From: Acidimicrobiales bacterium | GTDB taxonomy: Bacteria > Actinomycetota > Acidimicrobiia > Acidimicrobiales > JAHWLA01 | Reading direction: 5' to 3' | DNA: 64,000 nucleotides | NCBI GenBank assembly: GCA_035536915.1 | Contig: DATLNE010000012.1 | Span: 1-64,000 of the forward strand | Shown here: positions 27,914-36,665 of the stretch, in pieces | How positions within the stretch are numbered: the first letter of the stretch is position 1 | Layout of the letters: every line of letters starts with the position of its first letter | Translations under genes and position numbers: made by a program | The notes under the pieces: model-generated | The model's input: the letters and a program-made list of their open reading frames with translations, nothing else | Databases searched by the model: none | What the model was told of the DNA's origin: nothing

Positions 27914-28996
27914 GTGCCGACCACCGATCGCGTCCTCATGGGACCCGGACCCTGCAACCCGTACCCGGAGGCGATGGCGGCTTTGGGGCGGCCGATGCTC
28001 GGCCATCTCGACCCCGAGTTCCTGGGCATCCTCGACGAGACGTGCGACCGGCTGCGGGCGGTGTTCAGGACCGACAACGCGCTCACGCTGCCGCTGTCGG
28101 GGACCGGCTCGGCGGGCATGGAGGCGGCGTTCGTGAACACCGTGCGCCCCGGCGACGTGGTGGTGGTCGGGGTGAACGGTGTGTTCGGCGAGCGCATGTG
28201 CGACGTGGCCGGCCGTTGCGGCGCGGAGGTGGTGCGGGTGGAGGCGCCGTGGGGGGAGCCGGTGGCGCCGGAACGGCTGCTCGCCGCACACCCCTCACCT
28301 GCGGTCATTGCCGTGGTGCACGCCGAGACCTCGACGGGCGTGCGCAACGACGTAGCCGCCCTGGGTGCGGGAAAGGGCGACGCCCTGTTGCTCGTCGACT
28401 GCGTGACGTCGCTCGCAGGCATCGAAGTCGACGTCGACGGATGGGGCGTCGACGTGGCCTACGCAGGCACGCAGAAGTGCCTCGGGGTGCCGCCCGGGCT
28501 GGCGCCGTTCACCATGAGCGAGCGGGCGCGTGAGCGGGCGGTGGAACGGCCGCAGTCGTGGTACCTCGACGTGGGCATGATCGGGAAGTACACGACGGCC
28601 GGGCAGGCGCGCACGTACCACCACACCGCGCCCATCTCCATGGTGTTCGCCCTGCACGGAGGCCTTGGCGCCGTGCTCGACGAGGGGCTGGAAGCGGCGT
28701 GGGCGCGGCACGCGGCGTGCGGGTCGGCGCTGCAGGCGGGCGTGGCGAAGCTGGGCTTCCGGCTGTTCGCGGCCGAGGGCCATCGGCTGCCGCAGCTGAC
28801 GTCGGTGTGGGTGCCGGAGGGCATCGACGAAGCGGCGGTGCGACGGCGCTTGCTCGACGACTACGGCATCGAGGTGGGTGGGGGGCTCGGCCCCGTGGCG
28901 GGCAAGGTATGGCGCATTGGGTGCATGGGGCACACGGCCCGCATGCGCAACGTGACGTTGTTGGTGGGGGCTCTCGAGGAGGTATTGGGCCGTTGA
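27914..28996 (+). CDS. Class V aminotransferase (alanine/serine-glyoxylate type)
   Basis: The 360-residue PLP enzyme has the N-terminal VLMGPGPCNPYPEAMAALGRPMLGHLDPEF, SGTGSAGMEAAFVNTVRPGD, VHAETSTGVRND, the LLVDCVTSLAGIEVDVDGWGVDVAYAGTQKCLG block with the PLP-binding Lys in TQKCLG, and the C-terminal GLGPVAGKVWRIGCMGH. It fits alanine-glyoxylate or serine-glyoxylate transaminases. GTG 27914 is preferred over 27905 because TAGAGT lies 7 nt upstream. It leads a three-gene operon with an acyl-CoA synthetase and an acetyltransferase. Confidence 0.9.
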   Translation: MPTTDRVLMGPGPCNPYPEAMAALGRPMLGHLDPEFLGILDETCDRLRAVFRTDNALTLPLSGTGSAGMEAAFVNTVRPGDVVVVGVNGVFGERMCDVAGRCGAEVVRVEAPWGEPVAPERLLAAHPSPAVIAVVHAETSTGVRNDVAALGAGKGDALLLVDCVTSLAGIEVDVDGWGVDVAYAGTQKCLGVPPGLAPFTMSERARERAVERPQSWYLDVGMIGKYTTAGQARTYHHTAPISMVFALHGGLGAVLDEGLEAAWARHAACGSALQAGVAKLGFRLFAAEGHRLPQLTSVWVPEGIDEAAVRRRLLDDYGIEVGGGLGPVAGKVWRIGCMGHTARMRNVTLLVGALEEVLGR

Positions 28997-30876
28997 GCGA
29001 GCCCGTGTGGTTCCCCACCGATCCTGCGGCGACGAACGTCGGGCGGTTCATGGCAGCCGAGGGCGTGGCGTCGTTCGACGAGCTGGTCGCTCGGTCGATC
29101 GACGAGCCGGAGTGGTTCTGGGCTGCGGTGGTCGACTTCCTGGGGCTGCCGTTCTCCCGCCGGTGGGACCGCGTGCTCGACACCACCGAGGGCATCCCCT
29201 GGGCCAAGTGGTTCGTGGGGGGTCGGCTGAACTTCGCCCAGGCCTGCTTGCGTCACGCGGGGTCGCGTCGGGCCCTCGTCTGGGAGGGCGAGGACGGCGA
29301 GGTGCGTTCGTGGACGTACGGCGAGCTGGCCGCCGAGGTCGACGGGCTGTGCGCGCTGTTGGCTTCGCGTGGCGTGGGCGTCGGCGACCGCGTCGGCATC
29401 TTCATGCCGATGGTCCCCGAGACGGTGGCCGCCGTGCTGGCCGTGGCCAAGCTGGGAGCGGTGTTCCTGCCGTTGTTCAGCGGCTACGGCGCAGGCGCGG
29501 TGGCGAGCCGACTGCAGGATGCGTCGGCTGTGGCCTTGATCACTGCGGACGGCACCTACCGCCGGGGCAAGCCGGTCGACATGTTGTCGGTGGCGGAAGA
29601 GGCGGTGATCGAGTGCCCGTCGGTGACGACGACGGTGGTGGTGCCTCGGCTGGGCCGAGGCGGCGGCGTGCCGTGGCCGGGCCCCGGTGAGCCCCAGCCG
29701 TTCGAGGAGGTCGACAGCGAGCACCCGTTGTTCATCGCCTACACGTCGGGCACGACGGGCAAGCCCAAGGGCTCGGTGCACGTGCACGCGGGCTGGCTGG
29801 CCAAGGTGGCGGAGGAGGGTGCCTTCCAGACCGACTGCGGGCCTGACGACACGCTGTTCTGGTTTACCGACATGGGCTGGATCATGGGGCCGTGGGAGGT
29901 CACGGCGGCGTTGGCCAACGGCGCCACGCTGGCCCTCTACGAGGGTGCGCCCGACTGGCCCGAGCCCGACCGGCTGTGGGCGTTCTTGGAACGGCACGGG
30001 GTCACGATCCTCGGCATCAGCCCGACCTTGGTGCGGGCGATGATGCCGCACGGCGACGAGCCGGTGCGTCGCCACGACCTCTCGGCGTTGCGCATCCTCG
30101 GGTCGACGGGCGAGCCGTGGAACGAGGGGCCGTGGCAGTGGTTCTTCTCGGTCGTGGGCGGCGGGCGGTGCCCGATCATCAACATCTCCGGCGGGACGGA
30201 GGTGGGCGCGTGCTTCTTGTCGCCCCACCCGGTGGCTCCGTTGAAGCCGATGTCGTTGGGCGGACCGTCGCTGGGCATGGCGGTCGACGTCTTCGACGAC
30301 GACGGCAAGCCGGTGCGCGAAGCGGTGGGCGAGCTGGTGTGCACCCGTCCGTGGCCGGGGATGACGCGGGGGCTGTACCAGGCGCCGGAGCGCTACATCG
30401 AGACGTACTGGAGCCGCTGGCCCGACGTGTGGGTGCACGGCGACTGGGCGTCGGTCGATGCCGACGGCAATTGGTTCCTGCACGGGCGCAGCGACGACAC
30501 CATCAAAGTGGCAGGCAAGCGGTTAGGGCCTGCCGAGGCGGAGTCGGCGGCGGTGGCGCATCCGGCCGTGCTGGAGGCGGCCGCAGTGGGCATCCCCGAC
30601 GAGGTGAAGGGCGAGTCGCTCTGGATCTATGCGGTGCTGGTGCCGGGCACGGACGAGTCCGACACGCTGCGCTCCGAGATTGCCGCGGTCGTGGCCGACG
30701 CGCTGGGCAAGTCGTTCAAGCCGTCGGTGGTGCGGCTCTGCGACTCGCTGCCGAAGACCCGCAACGCCAAGGTGCTGCGCCGGGCGGTACGGGCCGTTGC
30801 CGTCGGAAAGGACCCCGGCGACCTGTCGTCGCTGGAGGACCCCGCCACCATCGAGGCAGTGCGGGCGGCCCGGTGA
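28993..30876 (+). CDS. Acetyl-CoA synthetase-like AMP-forming acyl-CoA ligase
   Basis: This 627-residue adenylate-forming enzyme activates a carboxylic acid with ATP and CoA. Motifs are FIAYTSGTTGKPKGSVH (P-loop), the acetyl-CoA-synthetase-like FWFTDMGWIMGPWEV and ILGSTGEPWNEGPWQWFF, ISGGTEVGACF, and the C-terminal HGRSDDTIKVAGKRLGPAEAES hinge with the catalytic Lys region LPKTRNAKVLRRAV. The substrate may be acetate, propionate or acetoacetate. The TTG start 28993 overlaps the aminotransferase stop (TTGA); GTG 29005 is an alternative. Confidence 0.91.
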   Translation: MSEPVWFPTDPAATNVGRFMAAEGVASFDELVARSIDEPEWFWAAVVDFLGLPFSRRWDRVLDTTEGIPWAKWFVGGRLNFAQACLRHAGSRRALVWEGEDGEVRSWTYGELAAEVDGLCALLASRGVGVGDRVGIFMPMVPETVAAVLAVAKLGAVFLPLFSGYGAGAVASRLQDASAVALITADGTYRRGKPVDMLSVAEEAVIECPSVTTTVVVPRLGRGGGVPWPGPGEPQPFEEVDSEHPLFIAYTSGTTGKPKGSVHVHAGWLAKVAEEGAFQTDCGPDDTLFWFTDMGWIMGPWEVTAALANGATLALYEGAPDWPEPDRLWAFLERHGVTILGISPTLVRAMMPHGDEPVRRHDLSALRILGSTGEPWNEGPWQWFFSVVGGGRCPIINISGGTEVGACFLSPHPVAPLKPMSLGGPSLGMAVDVFDDDGKPVREAVGELVCTRPWPGMTRGLYQAPERYIETYWSRWPDVWVHGDWASVDADGNWFLHGRSDDTIKVAGKRLGPAEAESAAVAHPAVLEAAAVGIPDEVKGESLWIYAVLVPGTDESDTLRSEIAAVVADALGKSFKPSVVRLCDSLPKTRNAKVLRRAVRAVAVGKDPGDLSSLEDPATIEAVRAAR

Positions 30877-31475
30877 TCAGGGCGCTGCCGCCCGTGCTCG
30901 AGGGACGACGGGTGTTCCTGCGGTCGCTGGGGACCGGCGACTTCCGGCAGTGGCAGGAGGTCCGGCGGCGCTGCCACGACTGGTTGACGAAGTGGGAGCC
31001 CGCGCCGTCGCCAGGGGCGCCCGACGTGGTCGACGACCCCCGGGCGTTTGCGGCTCGTTGCGGCGCCCGTGAACGCGAGCGGCAGTTGGGGACGGGCTAC
31101 GGGTTCGGCGTGTTCGTCGACGGCCGCTTCGCCGGGGAGATCAACGTCTCCAACGTGGTGCGGGGCGCCACGCAGGGCTGCACGGTCGGGTACTGGGTCG
31201 ACCAGGCGCAGGCGGGCCACGGGTACGTGCCCGAGGCACTGGTGCTGATCCTGCGCTTCGCCTTCGAGGAGTTGCAGTTGCACCGGGTGGAGATCGGCAT
31301 CATCCCCCGCAACGCCGCCAGCCGGCGGGTGGTGGAGAAGCTCGCTATCCGCGAAGAAGGGTTGGCGCAGCGTTTCCTGCAGATCAACGGGCGGTGGGAG
31401 GACCACATCCGCTACGCCATGACGGCCGAGGAGTGGGCCGACCGGGCCGACGACCTGGTGAAGGAGTGGCTCTAG
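30873..31475 (+). CDS. GNAT family N-acetyltransferase (RimJ/RimL type)
   Basis: A 200-residue acetyltransferase: LEGRRVFLRSLGTGDFRQW at the N terminus, FGVFVDGRFAGEINVSNVVRGA, the acetyl-CoA loop region GYWVDQAQAGHGYVPEALVLILRFAFEELQLHRVEIGI and IPRNAASRRVVEKLAIREEGLAQRFL. This resembles ribosomal-protein alanine acetyltransferases. GTG 30873 overlaps the ligase stop. The target is unknown. It ends 4 nt inside the end of the convergent epimerase gene. Confidence 0.9.
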   Translation: MIRALPPVLEGRRVFLRSLGTGDFRQWQEVRRRCHDWLTKWEPAPSPGAPDVVDDPRAFAARCGARERERQLGTGYGFGVFVDGRFAGEINVSNVVRGATQGCTVGYWVDQAQAGHGYVPEALVLILRFAFEELQLHRVEIGIIPRNAASRRVVEKLAIREEGLAQRFLQINGRWEDHIRYAMTAEEWADRADDLVKEWL

Positions 31476-32524
31476 GCGGTTGCGTCGGGCTGGCGGACCA
31501 CGGCGGGGGAGTGGCGGAAGAAGGCTTCCACGTCGGCGTCGTAGGTGTAGGCGGGGCGGCTGTCGCCCACCGTGCGCCGGAGGCGCTGGGCCCGGGCGAA
31601 GTTCTCGACGGCCCCCGCAGAGGTGTAGCGGTACTCGAAGCCGGCCTGCTTGAGCCGGCGGTTGTCGATGCCGCGGCCGTAGCGGAGGAGGTCGAGCGTC
31701 TCGGGCGGGAGGTCGACGATGCCGAGGCGGCTCAACGGCGACAAGGCCAGGTTGGTGAAGAAAGGGGGGAGCGGGGCCAGGCGCTTGTTGCAGATGGAGG
31801 CCACTTCGCTCCACGGCAGCCGACCGTCGCCCGCCACGTTGAAGATGCCGGGGACGTCGTTGCGCATGGCGAACTCGATGGAGCGCACCACGTCGTCTTC
31901 TTCGGCGAACTGCAACAACGGGTCGAAGCCGAAGACGGCGGGTGCGGCGGGCAGGTCGAGGGCTTTGGTCAGCGGCGTCACGATGTCGGTGCCGACGACG
32001 TTGGCGAAGCGCAGGAGGCTGACCGTGACATGGGGGTTGTCCTCGGCGAAGTCTCGTAGGTAGTCCTCGGCCTCCAGCAGCGAGCGCTCGACCCGGGTGC
32101 GGGGGGAGCGGCTGCGGGGGGTTTCCTCCCGGAACCACACGGGGTCGTCGGCGGTGGCGCCGTAGACGAGGGCCGACGACTTGACCACGATCTTGCGCAC
32201 CGAACTGCCGGGGGCGCCCGCCGCAGCCAGGAGGTTCATGGTGCCGATGACGTTGATCTCGTGCAGGGTGCGCCCGCTCATGCGGGTCGAGTCGACGACC
32301 AGGAAGGTGTGGAGGATGGTGTCGACCTGGGTGGCCTGCACGATCCGACTGAGGATCGAGTAGCTCTGGTCGGACTTCACGAACTCGGTCCGCTCGAGGG
32401 GGATTTTGGGCGCTTCCCGGTCGAGGCCGACGATGACCTCGACGTTGGGGTCGGCCTCGAGGACCTGGGCGACGCGGCCGCCCCAGAAGCTGCCGAGGCC
32501 GGTGACGAGGACGCGGTGGCCCAT
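31472..32524 (-). CDS. NAD-dependent epimerase/dehydratase (extended SDR)
   Basis: The 350-residue protein has a Rossmann N terminus (RVLVTGLGSFWGGRVAQVL, dinucleotide-binding glycines), a conserved KSSALVYGATADDPVWFRE, and a substrate domain containing SLLRFANVVGTDI and IFNVAGDGRLPWSEV. It is paired with PlsC (stop and start share one base), a pairing I have seen in actinobacterial genomes; a role in lipid or glycolipid modification is therefore possible but not shown. Confidence 0.85.
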   Translation of the reverse strand: MGHRVLVTGLGSFWGGRVAQVLEADPNVEVIVGLDREAPKIPLERTEFVKSDQSYSILSRIVQATQVDTILHTFLVVDSTRMSGRTLHEINVIGTMNLLAAAGAPGSSVRKIVVKSSALVYGATADDPVWFREETPRSRSPRTRVERSLLEAEDYLRDFAEDNPHVTVSLLRFANVVGTDIVTPLTKALDLPAAPAVFGFDPLLQFAEEDDVVRSIEFAMRNDVPGIFNVAGDGRLPWSEVASICNKRLAPLPPFFTNLALSPLSRLGIVDLPPETLDLLRYGRGIDNRRLKQAGFEYRYTSAGAVENFARAQRLRRTVGDSRPAYTYDADVEAFFRHSPAVVRQPDATA

Positions 32525-33408
32525 CAGCCGAACCAGACGCTCTTGCGGCGGGCCAGCATCTCGTAGAGCGTGTCCTGCAGCTTCACCCGGATGTCCTCCG
32601 CTTCGTCCATGACCCGGCTCTTGGAATAGCGCTCTTGGTCGGGGGGCACGTCGATGTGCACCGGGTCGAGGACCCGGAGCTTGAACTTGGTGGGGAAGTA
32701 GAGGACGGTGCCCAACAGCGGCCCGAACACCAGGTGGTTGGCGGTGATAGGGACGTAGGGGACGCCCAGCATCTTGGCCAGCGAGGGGACCTTGAAGATG
32801 ATCGGCATCGACTCTTCGGCGCCGACCACGGCGATGGGCACGATCGGCACCCCCGCCCGCATGGCGATCTCCACGAACCCGCCCCGACCGAAGCGGCGCA
32901 GGCGGTACTTCTCGTCGTAGGTCTTGCCCGGCCCCTTGCCGCCTTCCGGGAACACGAGGACCAGCTGCTGCTGCTCCCGCAGGAGGCGGTAGGCGTTCTC
33001 GGGGTGGGCGGGCACGCCGCCGGTGCGCGACCACAAGGTGCCAACGACCGGGACGGTCCGGAAGAAGTTGTCGGCCAAGCCGTAGACCGGTCGCCCCAGC
33101 TCCTCTTCGATCCCGTGGATGATCACCGGCGCGTCGGAGGGGATGGCCGCCGCATGGTTGGCAACGAGCAGTGCACCGCCGTTGCGGGGGATCTTCTCCA
33201 GGCCTTCCCACTCGACCCGGAACCAGCGCCGGTAGATGGGGTCGTAGAGGCGACGGGCCAGTTCCCGCATGCGCTCGGAGCGCCCCCACTCGTCGACGTC
33301 GGACAACCGGGGGTCGGCCGGGCCTTGCTTCGCCCGCGGCAGGGGGACGAGCTCGCCGCCCTTGGTCGACAGTTCTGGGCGTAGCTGCGTCGGATTCTCG
33401 GCCCCCAT
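32524..33408 (-). CDS. 1-acyl-sn-glycerol-3-phosphate acyltransferase-like protein (PlsC superfamily)
   Basis: The 294-residue acyltransferase has the block NHAAAIPSD (His and Asp six residues apart, as in a mycobacterial-type subfamily), the substrate-binding VFPEGGKGPGKTYDEKYRLRRFGRGGFVEIA and the PIVPIAVVGAEESMP motif. It would acylate a glycerolipid or related lipid at the membrane. ATG 33408 is chosen over ATG 33456 because a TAGGAT -10 box lies 8 nt upstream. It is translationally linked to the epimerase. Confidence 0.87.
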   Translation of the reverse strand: MGAENPTQLRPELSTKGGELVPLPRAKQGPADPRLSDVDEWGRSERMRELARRLYDPIYRRWFRVEWEGLEKIPRNGGALLVANHAAAIPSDAPVIIHGIEEELGRPVYGLADNFFRTVPVVGTLWSRTGGVPAHPENAYRLLREQQQLVLVFPEGGKGPGKTYDEKYRLRRFGRGGFVEIAMRAGVPIVPIAVVGAEESMPIIFKVPSLAKMLGVPYVPITANHLVFGPLLGTVLYFPTKFKLRVLDPVHIDVPPDQERYSKSRVMDEAEDIRVKLQDTLYEMLARRKSVWFG

Positions 33409-33416
33409 CGCCGTTG

Positions 33417-33422
33417 ATCCTA
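33417..33422 (-). promoter_or_regulatory. Putative -10 box (TAGGAT) of the PlsC/epimerase operon
   Basis: Reverse-strand TAGGAT ends 8 nt before ATG 33408, consistent with leaderless transcription and useful in choosing that start. Confidence 0.42.
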
Positions 33423-33476
33423 GGGCGTGGTCGGGCTGGCGTTCCCCGGCGGGCATGGGGAAGGGTGTCCCCCGTC

Positions 33477-34277
33477 ATGCCCACGTTCATGCGGGACGAC
33501 CTGCGGCTGCACTACGGCGCGCGCGGCCGGCCGGACGGGCGTCCGGTGGTGCTGATGCACGGGCTGCTGTGGTCGTCTCGCATGCTGGAGCGGGTAGCCG
33601 CCCTGCTCCCGGAGCAACGCATCGTCTTGCTCGACCTGCACGGGCACGGCAAGTCGGACAAACCCACGGACCCGATTCGCTACACGTGGGCCGAGCTGAC
33701 GGCCGACCTCGTCGGCCTGCTCGACCACCTGGGCGTGGAACGAGCGGTCGTCGGTGGGTTGTCGCTGGGCGCCAACGTGGCGCTGGCCGCCGCCCACGAG
33801 CACGCCCGGCGCATGGACGCGCTGGTACTCGAGATGCCCGTGCTGCTGCGCGGGCACCGCGTCGGTCGTCCGGCCTTCTCGGCGCTGGCCGCCGCCTACG
33901 CAGGGGCGGCGCCGTTCCTGGCTCCGGCATCGAGGGTGCTCGCTCGCCTGCCTGCGCCGAGAGGGCGGCTGCCCGAGGCCGCGGCGATGCGCGACGTGGC
34001 GTCGCTCGACCCCCGAGTGGCGCGAGCGATCCTCACCGGCCTGCTGGCCGAGGCTCCCATCGCCGAGGACGAGGCCTCCCTGCGCCGCCTGACCATGCCT
34101 GCGCTCGTCATCGCCCATCGCAACGACCCGCTGCACGCCTTGGCCGACGCTCGCGACCTCGTCGCCCGCCTGCCCGACGCCACCTTGGTGGAGGCGTCCT
34201 CGATCGTGGAGTACCGCATCCGTCCGGCCACCCTCGCCCGCCACCTGCGGCATTTCCTGGCGACAGTCCCCGACTAG
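33477..34277 (+). CDS. Alpha/beta hydrolase
   Basis: A 266-residue alpha/beta-fold hydrolase with the oxyanion region VVLMHGLLWSSRM, LDLHGHGKSDKP, and the nucleophile elbow VVGGLSLGANVAL (Ser nucleophile). The acid residue is probably in VIAHRNDPLHAL. The usual catalytic His near the C terminus is not obvious: EASSIVEYRIRPATLARHLRHFL has His only in the last helix. ATG 33477 is used; GTG 33465 in frame behind GGGAAGG is an alternative. The substrate is unknown. Confidence 0.85.
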   Translation: MPTFMRDDLRLHYGARGRPDGRPVVLMHGLLWSSRMLERVAALLPEQRIVLLDLHGHGKSDKPTDPIRYTWAELTADLVGLLDHLGVERAVVGGLSLGANVALAAAHEHARRMDALVLEMPVLLRGHRVGRPAFSALAAAYAGAAPFLAPASRVLARLPAPRGRLPEAAAMRDVASLDPRVARAILTGLLAEAPIAEDEASLRRLTMPALVIAHRNDPLHALADARDLVARLPDATLVEASSIVEYRIRPATLARHLRHFLATVPD

Positions 34278-34296
34278 GCGCGCCTCGCAAGCGCGC
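34278..34296. terminator. GC-rich hairpin between convergent genes
   Basis: GCGCGC at 34278-34283 and 34291-34296 form a 6-bp stem with a 7-nt loop immediately after the hydrolase stop. No T-run follows, so it would be a non-canonical terminator at best. Confidence 0.3.
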
Positions 34297-34332
34297 GCAA
34301 GCAACCGTCGTTCAGTTGTCGAAGTGGGCCAG

Positions 34333-35283
34333 TCAGATCACCCCCGCCTCCGCTCGTTGTTCGATCCAGGCCTGGGCGCCCGGGCACGTGGCGCGCACCA
34401 CGCAGTACCCGCACGTCGGACCGGGTTGCAGGCGGGCCTCCCGCTCACCCGCCTGCAACTCGATCACCTTTGCCACACCGTCGACGACGCGCCGGGCCGC
34501 GGCTGCCAGCACGTCCTCGTCGATGTCATCCCACTGGCCGTGCCCCGAGTCGAGGTACCAGCTCGCCACCCGGAAGGGCGGCACCCCGGCCCGAAGCGTC
34601 TCCAGTAGGGCGTAGTACCAAAGATCGTCGCGGTGGCCGGCCGCTGGTTGGCCGGTCTTGAAGTCGACGATCATCACGCGGGCTTCGGTCCCCTGGGCTT
34701 GGCCCAGCGCCAGGTCGACCTTTCCCCGCAACGTCACCCGACCGCCGCACAGCACGGCCGAGAGCGACGACTCCAGACGAGGCCGCCATGCGGGCTTCAG
34801 CGGCGGGAACTCGTCGGAGAACTTGTGCACCACGTCGGCGGCGTACGCCCGCAGCTCCGCCGCCTCCGTGGGTGGGGCCTCAGAGAGCCATCGACCGGGG
34901 CCCCAGTCCCAGTCCTCCTCTACCAACCGGTCGATGGCGAGGTCGACCAACGCTGCGGGCGGCGGGCACGGCCGCAGGTTGACCGACAACTCGATTGCTT
35001 TGTGGGCCACCGTCCCTCGGGCGTTGCGGGAGTTCCACCCGTCCCACGGTGACGTCTTCTCGGCGAGGTAATGCGCCTCGCAAGCGTGGACCTGCGAGAG
35101 GTCGGCCTTGCGGACAACGAGCCCGTCGGCTCCCACCCGCACTGCCGCCTCGGAGAGGCCCTCCTCCAACATCGCCCTGAGCCGTTCGGCCAAGGTGTCG
35201 GGGAACGACGGCCGCGGCCGACCGGCCGCCATCAGTTCCTCCAGCACTCGGCGCTGGGTCGGCGTCAGAGGGGAATCCTCCAC
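34333..35283 (-). CDS. PD-(D/E)XK nuclease family protein (RecB/Cas4-like)
   Basis: The 316-residue protein has RNARGTVAHKAIEL (the His of the RecB-like nuclease motif), TLRGKVDLALGQAQGTEARVMIVDFKTGQPAAGHRDDLWYYALLE (Asp in GKVDLAL and the DFKTG catalytic core) and a C-terminal Cys cluster (CGYCVVRATCPGA), although the fourth Cys of an FeS-type cluster is not clear. It resembles AddB/Cas4-type single-strand nucleases. No cas genes are near. GTG 35283 is chosen because TAACAT lies 7 nt upstream. Confidence 0.83.
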   Translation of the reverse strand: MEDSPLTPTQRRVLEELMAAGRPRPSFPDTLAERLRAMLEEGLSEAAVRVGADGLVVRKADLSQVHACEAHYLAEKTSPWDGWNSRNARGTVAHKAIELSVNLRPCPPPAALVDLAIDRLVEEDWDWGPGRWLSEAPPTEAAELRAYAADVVHKFSDEFPPLKPAWRPRLESSLSAVLCGGRVTLRGKVDLALGQAQGTEARVMIVDFKTGQPAAGHRDDLWYYALLETLRAGVPPFRVASWYLDSGHGQWDDIDEDVLAAAARRVVDGVAKVIELQAGEREARLQPGPTCGYCVVRATCPGAQAWIEQRAEAGVI

Positions 35284-35290
35284 GCCGACG

Positions 35291-35296
35291 ATGTTA
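35291..35296 (-). promoter_or_regulatory. Putative -10 box (TAACAT) overlapping the upstream gene's stop codon
   Basis: Reverse-strand TAACAT includes the TAA stop of the membrane-protein gene (35296-35294) and ends 7 nt before GTG 35283 of the nuclease gene. Confidence 0.42.
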
Positions 35297-35950
35297 CGGA
35301 CGGGGTGAGACAGTTCGGCTTGCCCGGGACAATCCGAGGCAAGCCGCGAGGGCCACGAGGGCGGTGCCGAGGGTGCCGGCGACGTAGGTGGCGAGCACCC
35401 GCCGGGCCAGGGCGTCGACGGCCTGGCCGCCCACGTCGAGGGCATGGATGCGGGCCCGCACGGCGATGGGCGTGCCCAGCACGAGGAGCACGGCGAGCAC
35501 CCCGCCGATGCCGAAGACCAGCGCCTGGCGGCGGCGCACGCCCTCGCTCGTCGGCGCACCCAGCAGGGTGGGCAGGCCCGCCACGACGGCGGCAACCAGG
35601 AGGGCGAGGCCGTTGGCGCTGCCCACGTTGCTCAGCAGGACGACGCCCAGCTTGTGGAAGAAGTCGCCGGGGTAGCGGGCCACCGCCAGGCTCTGGGCCA
35701 GGGTGCCCAGCAGCACGAGCGCCTGCACGAGCACCAAGCCGAGCCCGACGCCCGTCACTGCGCTCACCCACGCGGGAGAGGACGGCACGGCAGCCGGGAC
35801 GGGCTCCCAGTCCGCCTCGTCGTCCAAGGCCTCGGGCGGCTCCGGCGCAAGGCCCTCGTCGGGCCCCAGGACAGGGACGGGATCAATCCCCGCCACCTCT
35901 TCCGCGTCGTCGTGCTCCCCGCCGGACCGTGTCTCGAACTGGTCGCTCAT
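35294..35950 (-). CDS. Membrane protein of unknown function
   Basis: A 218-residue protein with an acidic cytoplasmic N terminus (residues 1-60, rich in Glu, Asp and Pro) and four to five predicted transmembrane helices (VTGVGLGLVLVQALVLLGTLAQSLAV, NGLALLVAAVVAGLPTLLG, ALVFGIGGVLAVLLVLGTPIAV, LATYVAGTLGTALVALAACLGL). I do not recognise the family. It precedes the nuclease gene with 10 nt between stop and start. ATG 35950 is the first good start; there is no clear leaderless box. Confidence 0.65.
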   Translation of the reverse strand: MSDQFETRSGGEHDDAEEVAGIDPVPVLGPDEGLAPEPPEALDDEADWEPVPAAVPSSPAWVSAVTGVGLGLVLVQALVLLGTLAQSLAVARYPGDFFHKLGVVLLSNVGSANGLALLVAAVVAGLPTLLGAPTSEGVRRRQALVFGIGGVLAVLLVLGTPIAVRARIHALDVGGQAVDALARRVLATYVAGTLGTALVALAACLGLSRASRTVSPRP

Positions 35951-35999
35951 AGCGCCAGCCTTGCCGCTCCAGCCTTTGTTGTCACACCCCCTCGTCAAG

Positions 36000-36314
36000 A
36001 TGGTCCTTGTGCACGCGTCGTCCCTCTCCTTCAGCGCCTTGGCCCAGGTGCTTGCCGCCGAGGTACGTCGCCACGGGCTCGTGCTGCCGTCGTTCTCGAG
36101 CCCGCCCCGGGTTGCGGGTGCCCGGAGGACCATTCGACGGCTGCAAGGCGGGGGGTTGATGGTGAGTGTCCAGGTGCGTGGCCGGTCGATCGACGACGTG
36201 CTGGGCGACATGGTCGACGGGGTCGTCGTCGCCAACGGCCTGCGCGGGCGCGAGGCCGAAGGGTGGCGACTGGCGCTGCGGGCCGCCGTGGTCCCGGAGG
36301 CGATGGCGGCATAG
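36000..36314 (+). CDS. Conserved hypothetical protein (about 104 residues)
   Basis: The product has the sequence features HASSLSFSALAQVLAAEVRRHGLVLPSFSSPPRVAGARRTIRRL, then VSVQVRGRSIDDVLGDMVDGVVVANGL. The regular helix-strand pattern, the Pro-Pro-Arg centre and a codon bias like that of its neighbours suggest a real gene, and I have a weak memory of similar small actinobacterial proteins. It is divergent from the membrane-protein gene, with 49 nt between starts. No function can be given. Confidence 0.55.
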   Translation: MVLVHASSLSFSALAQVLAAEVRRHGLVLPSFSSPPRVAGARRTIRRLQGGGLMVSVQVRGRSIDDVLGDMVDGVVVANGLRGREAEGWRLALRAAVVPEAMAA

Positions 36315-36480
36315 GTGCAGGTATGGGAGGTCGAGCCGAAAGGAGGTGGGAGTGAGTCAGCGCGGTGGCCGGCTACCGCACCTACGAAAAGGCTGGGTTC
36401 GTTCTACATGCCGGATCGCGACTCGGCGCCGGTGCCGCTGCCGGCCTTCGGGCTCGACCTCACCGGTACCGTGGACCTGC

Positions 36481-36567
36481 GCCCGGGTGGTGGAACACGG
36501 CAGACACGGGGGGCTTAAACCCTCCTGGCCCGAAAGGGCCGTGCGGGTTCGAATCCCGCCCCGGGCA
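36481..36567 (+). tRNA. tRNA-Leu, anticodon UAA
   Basis: The acceptor stem pairs GCCCGGG (36481-36487) with CCCGGGC (36560-36566), with discriminator A at 36567. The anticodon stem GGGGG/CCTCC encloses the loop CTTAAAC, with anticodon TAA at 36516-36518. A long variable arm (GGCCC GAAA GGGCC) marks class II, and the T arm is GCGGG TTCGAAT CCCGC. The CCA end is not fully encoded (ACCT follows). The upstream 36315-36480 holds no gene I can support, although several frames are open there. A weak CCGTC/GACGG hairpin follows at 36571-36585. Confidence 0.95.
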
Positions 36568-36575
36568 CCTCCGTC

Positions 36576-36665
36576 CTAGCGACGGCGGTGCGAGGTGGTC
36601 GAGCCCACGGTGCCGAAGCCCGCCAGTGCAACGACCAGAAGTGCAACCGATACGGCGACGTCCAT
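36576..36665 (-). CDS. Possible 29-residue single-pass membrane peptide
   Basis: A short reverse ORF between the tRNA and the MFS gene encodes MDVAVSVALLVVALAGFGTV followed by GSTTSHRRR: one hydrophobic helix and a basic tail, the look of a small membrane peptide. It fills an otherwise empty gap of about 140 bases. No Shine-Dalgarno or -10 box is convincing, so it may be a chance ORF. Confidence 0.28.
   Translation of the reverse strand: MDVAVSVALLVVALAGFGTVGSTTSHRRR

Noticed and set aside
34333-35283. Cas4 of a CRISPR system
   Set aside because: PD-(D/E)XK motifs are present but no cas1, cas2 or array lies nearby and the full Cys cluster is unclear; a RecB-like nuclease is the safer call.
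36166-36579. Forward ORF running through the tRNA gene
   Set aside because: It crosses the tRNA-Leu sequence and is Arg-rich with no motif; a good Shine-Dalgarno near 36345 is probably coincidental.
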